Below, in pieces: positions 17,963 to 25,977 of a stretch of 32,964 bases of DNA (position 1 is the stretch's first letter; every line of letters begins with the position of its first letter). The DNA lies in the NCBI GenBank assembly GCA_024643405.1, contig JAHENA010000028.1, positions 1 to 32,964 of the forward strand, in the 5' to 3' direction. The notes beneath the pieces were generated by a model. The model worked only from the letters and a program-made list of their open reading frames with translations. It was not told the origin of the DNA and did no database searches. Position numbers and translations under genes: made by a program. Source of the stretch: Flavobacteriales bacterium. Its GTDB lineage: Bacteria; Bacteroidota; Bacteroidia; Flavobacteriales; Flavobacteriaceae.

Positions 17963-19144
17963 TTATAATTTAAAATAATCTATATAGGTATTCAAATCTT
18001 TATCCCCACGACCTGATAAACTAACCACAACCAAATCATCCTTTTTGAATTTTTTATATTCAAAAATAGCCAGCGCGTGCGCTGTTTCAATAGCAGGAAT
18101 GATACCTTCTAACTGACATAATTCTAATCCGGCTTTCATAGCATCCGCATCTGTAATGGACATAAATTCTGCGCGCCCAGTTTTAGACAAATGGGCATGC
18201 ATGGGCCCAACACCTGGATAATCTAATCCCGCAGAAATGGAGTAAGGTTCTGTGATTTGACCATCTTTAGTTTGCATCAATAAGGTTTTACAGCCATGAA
18301 TAATGCCCTCTTTACCTAATACAGATGTCGCGGCACTTTCACCAGAATCAATACCCAGTCCGGCGGCTTCAACCGCAATAATCTGAACAGCTTCTTCATG
18401 AAGAAAATGATAATAAGTTCCTGCAGCGTTACTGCCACCACCGATGCATGCAACGACGTAATCTGGGTTTTCTCGACCCAATTGTTCTTTTAATTGCCAT
18501 TTAATTTCTTCTGAAATTACAGATTGAAACCTTGTTACCATATCTGGATACGGATGAGGTCCTATGGCAGAACCAATAATATAATGGGTGTCCACCGGAT
18601 GGTTAATCCAATCACGAATAGCTTCATTAGTGGCATCTTTTAAGGTGCGGCTTCCTGACAATGCAGGGACTACTTTGGCTCCAAGCATTTTCATTCTGGC
18701 TACGTTAGGGGCTTGTCTGGCAATATCTATTTCACCCATATAAACAATACACTCTAGTCCCATAAGAGCGCATACGGTTGCGGTAGCAACACCATGCTGA
18801 CCTGCTCCAGTTTCAGCAATTATTCTGTGTTTACCTAAACGTTTCGCAACTAAAATCTGTCCAATAGTATTATTTATTTTATGTGCGCCGGTATGGTTGA
18901 GGTCTTCTCGTTTTAAATAGATATTGGTATTGTATTTTTCTGAAAGACGTTTGGCTAAATAGAGAGGGGAAGGCCTGCCAACGTAATCTTTTAAAAGCTG
19001 GTCAAATTCCTCTTTAAAGCTCGACTCAGCCATTATTTTTAAATAGTTTTGACGTAATTCCTCTACATTTGGATAGAGCATTTCAGGGATGTAGGCACCG
19101 CCAAACTCACCGTAATATCCTTTTTCATTAACATTATAGCTCAT
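17963..19144 (-). CDS. trpB: Tryptophan synthase beta chain
   Basis: PLP enzyme joining indole and serine to form tryptophan. 393 residues. The N-terminus [15 protein letters not shown] is characteristic of the TrpB1 type that pairs with TrpA. The PLP Lys is in [15 protein letters not shown], the catalytic Glu region in AETGAGQHG, the phosphate-binding loop in [10 protein letters not shown], and the C-terminal [13 protein letters not shown] binds the cofactor ring. Its ATG overlaps the trpF stop codon (ATGA), so it is translationally coupled to trpF. Confidence 0.98.
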   Translation of the reverse strand: MSYNVNEKGYYGEFGGAYIPEMLYPNVEELRQNYLKIMAESSFKEEFDQLLKDYVGRPSPLYLAKRLSEKYNTNIYLKREDLNHTGAHKINNTIGQILVAKRLGKHRIIAETGAGQHGVATATVCALMGLECIVYMGEIDIARQAPNVARMKMLGAKVVPALSGSRTLKDATNEAIRDWINHPVDTHYIIGSAIGPHPYPDMVTRFQSVISEEIKWQLKEQLGRENPDYVVACIGGGSNAAGTYYHFLHEEAVQIIAVEAAGLGIDSGESAATSVLGKEGIIHGCKTLLMQTKDGQITEPYSISAGLDYPGVGPMHAHLSKTGRAEFMSITDADAMKAGLELCQLEGIIPAIETAHALAIFEYKKFKKDDLVVVSLSGRGDKDLNTYIDYFKL

Positions 19145-19755
19145 AGTTGAGATTTAAATTCTTTTAGTTTTTTAATATTTTTTAGTCCGGGCTCTGTTTC
19201 AAACTTGCTATTGACATCTATAGCATAACAATATTTTGAGGCCCGACTTTTTAGAAATGATTTGATATTTTTACTTTCTTCAAGCCCAATACCACCACTT
19301 AAAAAATACGGTTTTGTTGAAGGATAGTCTTTTAAAATGTTCCAATCAAAAGTATAGCCATTGCCACCAGGTAATTTTCCTTTGGTGTCAAACAAATAAA
19401 AATCACACATCAGTTCATAAGGATTCAAGTCATCAAAATTAAACTGGTCTTTTATAGAAAAGACCTTGATGATTTCAATGTTTTGTGATTTTAGGGTTTT
19501 ACAAAATTCAGGAGATTCAGCGCCATGAAGTTGTACTGCATTTAATTTGAATTTCTTAATGGCTTTAATGACTTCCTGTAATTCAGCGTCTACAAATACA
19601 CCAACTTTTTTTATAGTTCGTGGAATTTCAGGAAGATTATCTTGAAAGTATCTTACCGATTTTTCATGAAAAATAAAGCCAAGATAATCTGGTTGCAAAG
19701 TGGCAACTTCTATAATATTATCTTGATATTTCATGCCACAGACTTTCAGTTTCAT
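19141..19755 (-). CDS. trpF: Phosphoribosylanthranilate isomerase
   Basis: Converts N-(5-phosphoribosyl)anthranilate to the carboxyphenylamino-deoxyribulose phosphate. A TIM barrel of 204 residues with the catalytic Cys in [39 protein letters not shown], the catalytic Asp in FLFDTK, and phosphate-binding LSGGIGLEE and AIDVNSKFE. It overlaps both neighbours by four bases (ATGA with trpC upstream and trpB downstream). It is a separate gene here rather than a trpCF fusion. Confidence 0.96.
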   Translation of the reverse strand: MKLKVCGMKYQDNIIEVATLQPDYLGFIFHEKSVRYFQDNLPEIPRTIKKVGVFVDAELQEVIKAIKKFKLNAVQLHGAESPEFCKTLKSQNIEIIKVFSIKDQFNFDDLNPYELMCDFYLFDTKGKLPGGNGYTFDWNILKDYPSTKPYFLSGGIGLEESKNIKSFLKSRASKYCYAIDVNSKFETEPGLKNIKKLKEFKSQL

Positions 19756-20537
19756 GACTCTAAGGCTTTTATAAATTGTTTTGCATTCTCTCCAGCATTA
19801 TCGGTTTTCATAAAGTTTTCACCTATTAAAAACCCTTGATATCCATAAGGTCTTAGCTCTTTTATTGCTTCAATAGAGCTGATGCCACTTTCAGAAACTT
19901 TTACAAAATCATTTGGAATATGGGCACTTAAATTTTTACTAATTTCTAAACTGACTTCAAATGTTTTTAAGTTTCTATTATTAACTCCTAGCATATCCAG
20001 GCTTGGCATAAGTGATTTATGCAACTCCTCTTCATTGTGTACTTCTAATAAAACATCCAGATGTAAACTTTTAGCTAATTCAGAAAACAGTTTAATCTCT
20101 TGTTTCGTCAGAATGGCTGCAATGAGTAAAATAACATCGGCACCATGTGCTTTTGCTTCAATAATCTGATATGCATCAATAATGAATTCTTTGCGTAATA
20201 ATGGCACATTGCAACTTGCTCTGGCTATTAATAAATCATCTAAAGAGCCTCCAAAATATTTGCTATCTGTTAACACAGACATACCGCAAACACCTGCTTC
20301 TTCATAGCCTTTAGCTACATCAAATACGTTAAAATTTTGATTGATAACAGGTTTTGAAGGTGATCGTCGTTTATGTTCTGCAATGATTCCTGAATTGCTT
20401 TGTTTTAGGTTACTTGCTAACGATATTGTTTTTCTATGAAACAAGACAGAAGCTTCCAATTGTTTTATAGGAATAAGTGATTTTCTTAAATCAACTTCTA
20501 TTCGTTTGTCATTTACTATGTTGTCTAAAATAGTCAT
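19752..20537 (-). CDS. trpC: Indole-3-glycerol phosphate synthase
   Basis: Ring closure and decarboxylation giving indole-3-glycerol phosphate. 261 residues, TIM barrel. Visible motifs: GIIAEHKRRSPSKPVIN with the catalytic Lys, VLTDSKYFGGSLDDL, PLLRKEFIIDAYQI with a catalytic Lys, LLEVHNEEEL, LGVNNRNLKTFEV and VSESGISSIE, and FLIGENFMK at the phosphate site. It follows trpD after a single base and overlaps trpF. Confidence 0.97.
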   Translation of the reverse strand: MTILDNIVNDKRIEVDLRKSLIPIKQLEASVLFHRKTISLASNLKQSNSGIIAEHKRRSPSKPVINQNFNVFDVAKGYEEAGVCGMSVLTDSKYFGGSLDDLLIARASCNVPLLRKEFIIDAYQIIEAKAHGADVILLIAAILTKQEIKLFSELAKSLHLDVLLEVHNEEELHKSLMPSLDMLGVNNRNLKTFEVSLEISKNLSAHIPNDFVKVSESGISSIEAIKELRPYGYQGFLIGENFMKTDNAGENAKQFIKALES

Positions 20538-20538
20538 G

Positions 20539-21531
20539 CTATTTACTTAATTCTTGAATGGTTTGTAATGCTTTTAATCCTTTACCTGATAGCAGTGATT
20601 CCTTAGCCATTTCAAATCCCTTTATATGTTCAATATGTTTGGTGGTGGCAATCGCTAAACCGGCATTTGCACAGACTACATTATTTTGAGCTTCTGTACC
20701 TTTACCTTGAATAACTTTCATAAATATTTTAGCGGCATCTTCAACAGTGCTTCCACCAAAAATGGCTTCTTGCTTAATTTGTGATACGCCTAAATCTTCA
20801 GGTGAAAACATGCTTTCAGATTGATTGGAAATGACTTTCGTTTTTCCAGTTAATGAGATTTCGTCATAGCCATCTAAGGCATGAACTATAGAATAATTTT
20901 TATCTGTATTTTGATATAAATAACCATAAAGGCGAAGCAATTCTAAATTAAAAACACCTACCATCTGGTTTTTAGGAAATGATGGATTTACCATGGGTCC
21001 AAGCATATTGAAAAAGGTTTTTACACCTAATTCGCGTCTAATAGGACCTACGTTTTTCATGGCAGGGTGAAATAAAGGCGCATGCAACACACATATTCCA
21101 GCTTTATCAATCGAGCGTTTTAGGAAATCTTCATCATTTGAAAACTTGATGCCTAAATATTCCATAACATTGGAAGAGCCACAGGCTGATGAAACACCGT
21201 AATTTCCATGTTTTGCGACTTTCACACCAGCTCCTGCGGTAACAAAAGAAGCTAAGGTAGAAATATTAAAAGTGTCTTTTCCATCACCACCTGTTCCACA
21301 TAAATCAATAGCATTAAAATCATTAAGATTAATAGGAATACACAAATCTAAAAGCGCATCTCTAAAACCTCTTAATTCTTCAAGCGTGATATTTCGCATC
21401 ATATAAACCGTCAAAAAAGAAGCAATTTGGCTTTGGTTATACATGCCATTAGAAATATTAACTAGGGCCTGCTTAGCTTCTTCGCTTGAGATGCTTTCAT
21501 GATTTATTAGTCTGTTTAATAAGTTCTTCAT
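20539..21531 (-). CDS. trpD: Anthranilate phosphoribosyltransferase
   Basis: Transfers phosphoribose from PRPP to anthranilate. 330 residues. The PRPP-binding loop is DLCGTGGDGKDTFNIST, followed by KHGNYGVSSACGSSNVMEYL, HPAMKNVGPIRRELGVKTFFNMLGP in part, and HALDGYDEISLTGKT. It is a standalone gene, not fused to the TrpG amidotransferase as in enterobacteria. Three bases separate it from trpG and one from trpC. Confidence 0.97.
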   Translation of the reverse strand: MKNLLNRLINHESISSEEAKQALVNISNGMYNQSQIASFLTVYMMRNITLEELRGFRDALLDLCIPINLNDFNAIDLCGTGGDGKDTFNISTLASFVTAGAGVKVAKHGNYGVSSACGSSNVMEYLGIKFSNDEDFLKRSIDKAGICVLHAPLFHPAMKNVGPIRRELGVKTFFNMLGPMVNPSFPKNQMVGVFNLELLRLYGYLYQNTDKNYSIVHALDGYDEISLTGKTKVISNQSESMFSPEDLGVSQIKQEAIFGGSTVEDAAKIFMKVIQGKGTEAQNNVVCANAGLAIATTKHIEHIKGFEMAKESLLSGKGLKALQTIQELSK

Positions 21532-21534
21532 AGC

Positions 21535-22101
21535 CTAAGGATGTAACCAGTTTTTTAGAATTTGTTTACCATGCGGTGTTAAAACAGACTCGGGATGATA
21601 CTGTACGCCTTTTACATCATAAACTTTATGACGTAAAGACATAATTTGGCCATTTTCATCAATAGAGGTTGCTTCTAAAACGTCTGGTAAATTAGGACTA
21701 ACCACCCAAGAATGGTAGCGACCTACTTCAATTTCTTTTTCTAAGCCTTTGAATAAAGATTCATCATTGACAGTTATAGATACTTTAGTAGCAACGCCAT
21801 GATATACGTTGTCTAAGTTGATGAGAGTGCCTCCAAAAACTTCTCCAATTGCTTGTTGCCCTAAACAAACACCTAAAATGCTTTTAGTTGGTGCAAACCT
21901 TTCAATAATGGGTTTTAATAAGCCTGCTTCATCAGGTATTCCTGGTCCAGGTGAAAGCACTATTTTTTCAAAAGGCTCCACATCATCCAATGTTAATTTG
22001 TCATTTCTAACTACAGTAACTTCACAATCTAAATCCTCTAAATAATGAACCAGATTATAGGTGAAACTATCATAATTGTCTATCACTAATACTTTTGTCA
22101 T
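21535..22101 (-). CDS. trpG: Anthranilate synthase component II (glutamine amidotransferase)
   Basis: Glutaminase subunit supplying ammonia to TrpE. 188 residues; class I amidotransferase with VIDNYDSFTYNLVHYL, LSPGPGIPDEAG, the nucleophile Cys in GVCLGQQAIGEVFGG, and the catalytic His/Glu in VQYHPESVLTPHG. In many bacteria this subunit also serves p-aminobenzoate synthesis; whether it does so here cannot be told. It starts one base after the trpE stop. Confidence 0.96.
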   Translation of the reverse strand: MTKVLVIDNYDSFTYNLVHYLEDLDCEVTVVRNDKLTLDDVEPFEKIVLSPGPGIPDEAGLLKPIIERFAPTKSILGVCLGQQAIGEVFGGTLINLDNVYHGVATKVSITVNDESLFKGLEKEIEVGRYHSWVVSPNLPDVLEATSIDENGQIMSLRHKVYDVKGVQYHPESVLTPHGKQILKNWLHP

Positions 22102-22102
22102 A

Positions 22103-23506
22103 TCAAATATTTTCGGCTAATTCAATAGCTTTGGTTAGGGCTCCTAATTTATTATACACTTCCTGCAATTCATTTTCAGGATTTGATTTTGATACTAAAC
22201 CAGCACCTGCTTGCCAATGCAATTTGTGATTCTTACTCAAAAAGGTTCTAATCATAATAGCATGATTAAAATTACCATCAAAATCCATAAACCCTATGGC
22301 GCCGCCATAAAAGGAACGACTTGTTTTTTCATATTCTTCAATAAGCTGCATGGCTCTGTGCTTTGGCGCGCCACTTAAGGTACCTGCCGGAAAAGTATCA
22401 GCCACGACTTGCATGGTTGATACGTTTTTGTGTTTTTGAGCTGTTACTTTACTCACCAAATGGATTACATGAGAAAAAAATTGGACTTCTCTATAGGTAT
22501 CCACCACTACTTGGCTGCCATTTCTGCTTAAATCATTTCTTGCCAAATCTACCAACATCACATGTTCGGCATTTTCTTTGTCATCAATCTTCAGTTGTTT
22601 TGCTAATTCAGCATCTTTTAAATCGTTTCCTGTACGTTTAAAAGTGCCGGCAATAGGATGAATTTCTGCTTTGCCGCTACTAACAATAAGTTGAGCTTCC
22701 GGAGAACTTCCAAAAATTTTAAAATTTCCGTAATCAAAGTAAAACAAATATGGAGAAGGGTTGATGCTTCTTAAGGCACGATAGACATTAAATTCATCTC
22801 CTTTAAATTCTTGTGTAAAACTTTTTGATAATACCAATTGAAATACGTCACCACGTCCACAATGTTTTTTAGCAAGTTTCACATGTTGTTTATATTCATC
22901 ATCTGTAAGGTTGGATTCAATTGACCCTTTTGATGAAAAATTATAGGAAGCAAAGTTTCTTGCCTTTATCAGTTGAAATATATCCTCAATATTACTATCA
23001 CTATCATAACAATGCGCAAAGATATACGCTTCATTTTTATGATGATTAATCGCTATAATATTTTGATAAACAGCATAGTAAATATCAGGAATATTAACCG
23101 AATTGGCTTTTTTTGAAATGTTTATATCTTCAAAATATCTAACCGCATCATAGGCTATATATCCAAAAATACCATTGTTAATAAATTTAAATGTAGTTTC
23201 TGATTTTACTTCAAAACGCTTTGTGAATTCATGTATTTTTTCAGTAACATCTGTAGTGTTTGAAATGGGAGTACTCGTTACACTACTGTCTGGAAATGTT
23301 TGAAAAATAGTTTCATTTTCAACCTTTATAGAAGCTATTGGATTAAAACAGATATAAGAAAAACTATTGTCATTGGCGTGATAATCACTACTCTCTAGCA
23401 AAATACTGTTTGGGTAATTATCTCTTATTTTTAAATAAATACTAACAGGCGTAATGGTGTCTGCCAGAATTTTTTTGTAATGGGTATATAAGTTAAATGT
23501 TTTCAT
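22103..23506 (-). CDS. trpE: Anthranilate synthase component I
   Basis: Converts chorismate to anthranilate, the committed step to tryptophan. 467 residues. The N-terminal domain carries the feedback-inhibition motif LLESSD near residue 34, in which tryptophan normally binds. The chorismate-binding domain shows FQLVLSKSF, PSPYLFYFDYG, GSSPEAQLIV, HPIAGTFKRTG, LVDLARNDLSRNG, PAGTLSGAPKHRAMQLIEE in part and GGAIGFMDFDG. It is the first structural gene of the operon; the terminator of the attenuator ends only about 12 bases before its ATG, so read-through of that hairpin is required for all seven trp genes. Confidence 0.97.
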   Translation of the reverse strand: MKTFNLYTHYKKILADTITPVSIYLKIRDNYPNSILLESSDYHANDNSFSYICFNPIASIKVENETIFQTFPDSSVTSTPISNTTDVTEKIHEFTKRFEVKSETTFKFINNGIFGYIAYDAVRYFEDINISKKANSVNIPDIYYAVYQNIIAINHHKNEAYIFAHCYDSDSNIEDIFQLIKARNFASYNFSSKGSIESNLTDDEYKQHVKLAKKHCGRGDVFQLVLSKSFTQEFKGDEFNVYRALRSINPSPYLFYFDYGNFKIFGSSPEAQLIVSSGKAEIHPIAGTFKRTGNDLKDAELAKQLKIDDKENAEHVMLVDLARNDLSRNGSQVVVDTYREVQFFSHVIHLVSKVTAQKHKNVSTMQVVADTFPAGTLSGAPKHRAMQLIEEYEKTSRSFYGGAIGFMDFDGNFNHAIMIRTFLSKNHKLHWQAGAGLVSKSNPENELQEVYNKLGALTKAIELAENI

Positions 23507-23517
23507 TTTTATTCATT

Positions 23518-23550
23518 AAAAAAGGCTTGTCGTGAATGACAAGCCTTTTT
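23518..23550 (-). terminator. Attenuator terminator of the trp operon
   Basis: On the minus strand, AAAAAGGCTTGTC and GACAAGCCTTTTT form a perfect 13-base stem with a 6-base loop (ATTCAC), followed by a run of six T counting the stem end. It lies between the stop codon of the Trp-rich leader peptide and the trpE start, so it can only work as a regulated premature terminator. Bases 23530-23536 of its loop and stem can alternatively pair with 23586-23592 at the end of the leader ORF. Confidence 0.9.
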
Positions 23551-23581
23551 GATATTTCTAGTTTTTAAATATACTAAGCGA

Positions 23582-23644
23582 CTACTTCACGAAATTAATT
23601 TTCTTAAAGCACCACCACCATGTATTATTTAAAAATGTATTCAT
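23582..23644 (-). CDS. trpL: trp operon leader peptide (Trp-Trp-Trp)
   Basis: A 20-residue ORF, MNTFLNNTWWWCFKKINFVK, read from ATG at 23644 to TAG at 23582-23584. Residues 9-11 are three consecutive Trp codons (TGG x3, 23612-23620), flanked by ordinary codons. Tryptophan is the rarest residue, so three in a row in a short ORF between the operon's promoter and a terminator hairpin in front of trpE is the hallmark of transcription attenuation. A promoter (23660-23690) ends about 16 bases before the ATG, and the ORF stop is about 32 bases before the terminator stem. Ribosome stalling at the Trp codons when charged tRNA-Trp is scarce would favour the antiterminator; a ribosome reaching the stop would cover it and let the terminator form. 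The ORF is too short for ordinary gene finders. Confidence 0.88.
   Translation of the reverse strand: MNTFLNNTWWWCFKKINFVK
23586..23592 (-). promoter_or_regulatory. Candidate antiterminator strand in the trp leader
   Basis: On the minus strand this reads TCGTGAA, at codons 18-20 of the leader peptide. It is fully complementary to TTCACGA at 23530-23536, which spans the loop and stem of the terminator. Stalling at codons 9-11 would leave it free, about 20 bases downstream of the stalled site; a ribosome at the stop codon would mask it. Pairing is only 7 bases, so this is a structural hypothesis. Confidence 0.5.
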
Positions 23645-23659
23645 ATTTATTATTTTGGT

Positions 23660-23690
23660 CAAATATAGAAATGAAAATATAATTACACAA
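23660..23690 (-). promoter_or_regulatory. Promoter of the trp operon
   Basis: On the minus strand, TTG (23688-23690), a 20-base spacer and TATATTTG (23660-23667): both Bacteroidota elements (-33 TTG and -7 TAnnTTTG) with normal spacing. Transcription would start near 23655, about 10 bases before the leader ATG. Confidence 0.75.
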
Positions 23691-23764
23691 TAGTTTCATT
23701 AATTTTTAATTAAAAATATGTTAAACGTCCTTTGAATGCCGAAGTAATATTTAAATTTATAACT

Positions 23765-24310
23765 ATGAAATATATCTGGATTATACTATTTGCCTTCTTT
23801 TTTACTTCCTGTAAAGAGAACAAACAATCCATTAGTAAGGAAGAAGAGAAGGCTGTTGAAGTAAAAAATAACACTGCAAATACGGTTAATATAGATCTTG
23901 AAATATATGATTTTAATGGTTTTAAAAAGTACTTAAATCAAAAAGATGATAAAGTATATATTGTCAATTTTTGGGCCACTTGGTGCGGACCTTGTGTAAA
24001 AGAGTTACCTTATTTTGAAAGAATAAATAAGGAATACGGTAATAAAAATGTAGAAGTTATTTTGGTGAGTTTAGATTTTCCTCATTTGTATGAGTCTAAG
24101 CTAAAACCGTTTATATTAGAACATCATATCAAATCAAAAGTAATCGCTTTGGATGATGTTGATATGAATACCTGGATCCCATTGGTCAATCCAGATTGGT
24201 CTGGTTCCATCCCTGCAACCATCATTTATAAAAATGATACCTCAAAGTTTTTTGAACAGTCATTTACTTATGAAATATTGGAAAATGAAACACTTAAATT
24301 TTTAAAATAA
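23765..24310 (+). CDS. TlpA-like thioredoxin lipoprotein
   Basis: Periplasm-facing thiol-disulfide oxidoreductase of 181 residues. A short lipoprotein signal (MKYIWIILFAFFFTSCKE, lipobox FTSC) is followed by a low-complexity linker and then a thioredoxin fold with the active site FWATWCGPCVKELPYF; the cis-Pro region is GSIPATIIY. The CGPC motif is the standard TlpA/ResA pair. I placed the start at 23765 because the frame upstream has only a TTG, and this ATG gives a complete signal peptide. The gene is 6 bases ahead of the peroxiredoxin-like gene, so they are co-transcribed. Possible roles are cytochrome maturation or envelope redox repair; nothing here decides. Confidence 0.88.
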   Translation: MKYIWIILFAFFFTSCKENKQSISKEEEKAVEVKNNTANTVNIDLEIYDFNGFKKYLNQKDDKVYIVNFWATWCGPCVKELPYFERINKEYGNKNVEVILVSLDFPHLYESKLKPFILEHHIKSKVIALDDVDMNTWIPLVNPDWSGSIPATIIYKNDTSKFFEQSFTYEILENETLKFLK

Positions 24311-24316
24311 AGACTT

Positions 24317-24931
24317 ATGAAAACACCTGTTATATTATCAATTATGATGATTACATTTCTTAGTGATTTCACAGAAAAGAATGTGATTAAAGATTCAGGC
24401 TACCAAATAGGAGATGTAGTTTCTGATTTTGAATTAAAAAATGTGGATGGTAAAATGATTTCACTTTCAGATTATAATGAAGCAAAAGGATTTATTATTG
24501 CATTTACTTGTAATACCTGTCCTTTTGCAATAGCCTATGAAGATAGAATTATCGCCCTAGATAAAAAGTATGCTTCAAAAGGATATCCGGTAATCGCCAT
24601 AAATCCTAACAGCCCTATTGCGCAACCCGGTGATAGTTTTAAGGCCATGCAACAAAGAGCGAAAGAAAAAGGTTTTACATTCCCTTATTTAGTAGATGAG
24701 GGACAGAAAGTATATCCTAAATATGGTGCTACCAAAACACCGCACATGTATGTTTTGCAAAAAACTAAAAAAGGAATCGTTTTGAAATATATCGGGGCCA
24801 TTGATGATAATCATCAAGATGCCACTGCAGTAAAAACGAGGTATGTTGAAAATGCAGTTGATGCCTTATTAAAAGGAGAGGAGATTAAGCAAACAGAAAC
24901 AAAAGCCATTGGTTGTTCTATTAAAGTATAA
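24317..24931 (+). CDS. Peroxiredoxin/thioredoxin-family protein
   Basis: A 204-residue AhpC/TSA-type thioredoxin-fold protein. An N-terminal hydrophobic segment (VILSIMMITFLSDF) suggests export. The fold follows with VSDFELKNVDGKMISLSDY, the active site FTCNTCPFAIAYEDRI (two Cys in CNTC), AINPNSP, FPYLVDEGQKVYPKYGATKTP and a further Cys close to the C-terminus (AIGCSIKV). This CNTCP variant is a familiar group of thioredoxin family proteins whose reaction is not well defined. It follows the TlpA-like lipoprotein after 6 bases and shares its presumed redox role. Confidence 0.87.
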   Translation: MKTPVILSIMMITFLSDFTEKNVIKDSGYQIGDVVSDFELKNVDGKMISLSDYNEAKGFIIAFTCNTCPFAIAYEDRIIALDKKYASKGYPVIAINPNSPIAQPGDSFKAMQQRAKEKGFTFPYLVDEGQKVYPKYGATKTPHMYVLQKTKKGIVLKYIGAIDDNHQDATAVKTRYVENAVDALLKGEEIKQTETKAIGCSIKV

Positions 24932-24993
24932 TTGCGAATAAGCACATTTAAGTTCAAAAAAATATTTTTCTATTAAAAGTTATGTAGATATAT

Positions 24994-25001
24994 TATTTTT
25001 G
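24994..25001 (+). promoter_or_regulatory. Candidate -7 promoter element of the rhodanese pair
   Basis: TATTTTTG matches TAnnTTTG exactly and lies 19 bases before the ATG of the first rhodanese gene. No -33 TTG at the usual distance. Confidence 0.5.
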
Positions 25002-25020
25002 TGCCTTATAATTTTTTAAA

Positions 25021-25329
25021 ATGGAAGAACTAACACAAGATGAATGGGCTGAACAGCTCGAGAATGATGACAAAGCTGTGATCCTAGATGTAAGAACGGA
25101 TAATGAGGTAGCTATAGGAATAATTCCCAATGCCATTCATATTGATTTTTATAGAGGACACGATTTTATCGCTGAAATTCAAAAGCTTGATAAAGATAAA
25201 AACTATTATGTATATTGTAGATCTGGAAACAGAAGTGGACAGGCTTGCAAAATCATGGGGCAATTAGGCTTTAAAAATGCTTATAACCTTATTGGAGGTA
25301 TCATGCAATGGCAAGGTGAAATCGAATAA
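25021..25329 (+). CDS. Rhodanese-like sulfurtransferase, cytoplasmic
   Basis: A single rhodanese domain of 102 residues: ILDVRTDNEVAIGIIPNAIHID, then the active-site loop YVYCRSGNRSGQA with the catalytic Cys, and the terminal NLIGGIMQWQGE. It carries no signal peptide, so it works in the cytoplasm, moving sulfane sulfur between thiols. It has its own promoter element and is 11 bases ahead of a second rhodanese gene that is exported. Confidence 0.92.
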   Translation: MEELTQDEWAEQLENDDKAVILDVRTDNEVAIGIIPNAIHIDFYRGHDFIAEIQKLDKDKNYYVYCRSGNRSGQACKIMGQLGFKNAYNLIGGIMQWQGEIE

Positions 25330-25340
25330 TTCTTATAAAA

Positions 25341-25730
25341 ATGAAAAAATTATTAATTGTTTTTGGCTTACTTATTTTCGCTATTGTTGGTTGTAAAGGT
25401 CAATTAGAATCGGGGATAAAAGACATTTCTGTTGAAGAAATGCAATCCTTGTTAAAAATTGATGATGTGCAGTTGGTAGATGTTAGAACTCCTGAAGAAT
25501 TTAATATGGGGTATATCGCTAATGCACAAAACATCAATTATTATTCGCCTACTATTGATGAAGATATCAAAAAACTTGACAAAAATAAGCCGGTGATTTT
25601 ATATTGCCGCAGTGGTAAAAGAAGCAGAGACTGTTCTGAAAAACTAATTAAAGCTGGTTTTCAAAAAGTTTACAACTTAGAGGGTGGTATTACTCAATGG
25701 GAACATGAAGGCAAGGAAATTATTAAATAA
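25341..25730 (+). CDS. Rhodanese-like lipoprotein
   Basis: A 129-residue rhodanese with a lipoprotein signal (MKKLLIVFGLLIFAIVGCKG, lipobox AIVGC). The domain shows QLVDVRTPEEFNMGYIANAQ, the active-site loop ILYCRSGKRSRDC with the catalytic Cys, and YNLEGGITQWEHEG. It is the envelope counterpart of the cytoplasmic rhodanese just upstream; the two share a domain layout but differ throughout, so the duplication is old. It is the last gene of the unit, closed by a strong terminator. Confidence 0.92.
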   Translation: MKKLLIVFGLLIFAIVGCKGQLESGIKDISVEEMQSLLKIDDVQLVDVRTPEEFNMGYIANAQNINYYSPTIDEDIKKLDKNKPVILYCRSGKRSRDCSEKLIKAGFQKVYNLEGGITQWEHEGKEIIK

Positions 25731-25732
25731 TA

Positions 25733-25763
25733 AAAAAACCTCTCAATTTTGAGAGGTTTTTTT
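25733..25763 (+). terminator. Rho-independent terminator after the rhodanese pair
   Basis: Arms AAAAAACCTCTCAA / TTGAGAGGTTTTTT with a TT loop, 3 bases after the stop codon, with a T run. Confidence 0.92.
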
Positions 25764-25792
25764 ATTGTTTGTTGAAATTTCTGATTTAAAAC

Positions 25793-25806
25793 AGTGTTAA
25801 AACACT
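25793..25806 (+). promoter_or_regulatory. Palindrome upstream of the secreted Trp-rich protein
   Basis: AGTGTT-AA-AACACT, perfect 6-base arms. Its centre is 39 bases upstream of the centre of an exact -7 element (25835-25842), i.e. near -46. A possible operator, different from the TGAC-N4-GTCA set. Confidence 0.35.
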
Positions 25807-25834
25807 TCATTTATAATAGTTTAGAAAATTTTAT

Positions 25835-25842
25835 TATATTTG
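25835..25842 (+). promoter_or_regulatory. Candidate -7 promoter element of the secreted protein gene
   Basis: TATATTTG, an exact match to TAnnTTTG. It predicts a 5' leader of about 130 bases, long compared with the other genes here. The leader contains a small AT-rich dyad (CCATAT / ATATGG around 25931-25949). Confidence 0.5.
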
Positions 25843-25977
25843 AGTTACTCCAAATGATGACCCATTATCTTAAATGATTAAGTAGTATAGTCATTTATTA
25901 TATAGCTATTATTTCTTATTTTTTTAAAGACCATATAAAAAATATATGGCTTATTAACCAACCAAATAATTATAATT

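Noticed and set aside
22363-22641. 92-codon plus-strand ORF inside trpE
   Set aside because: Antisense shadow of a certain gene, with no sensible protein features.
23732-23734. TTG as start of the TlpA-like gene
   Set aside because: ATG 23765 gives a complete lipoprotein signal peptide; the extension adds no recognisable sequence.
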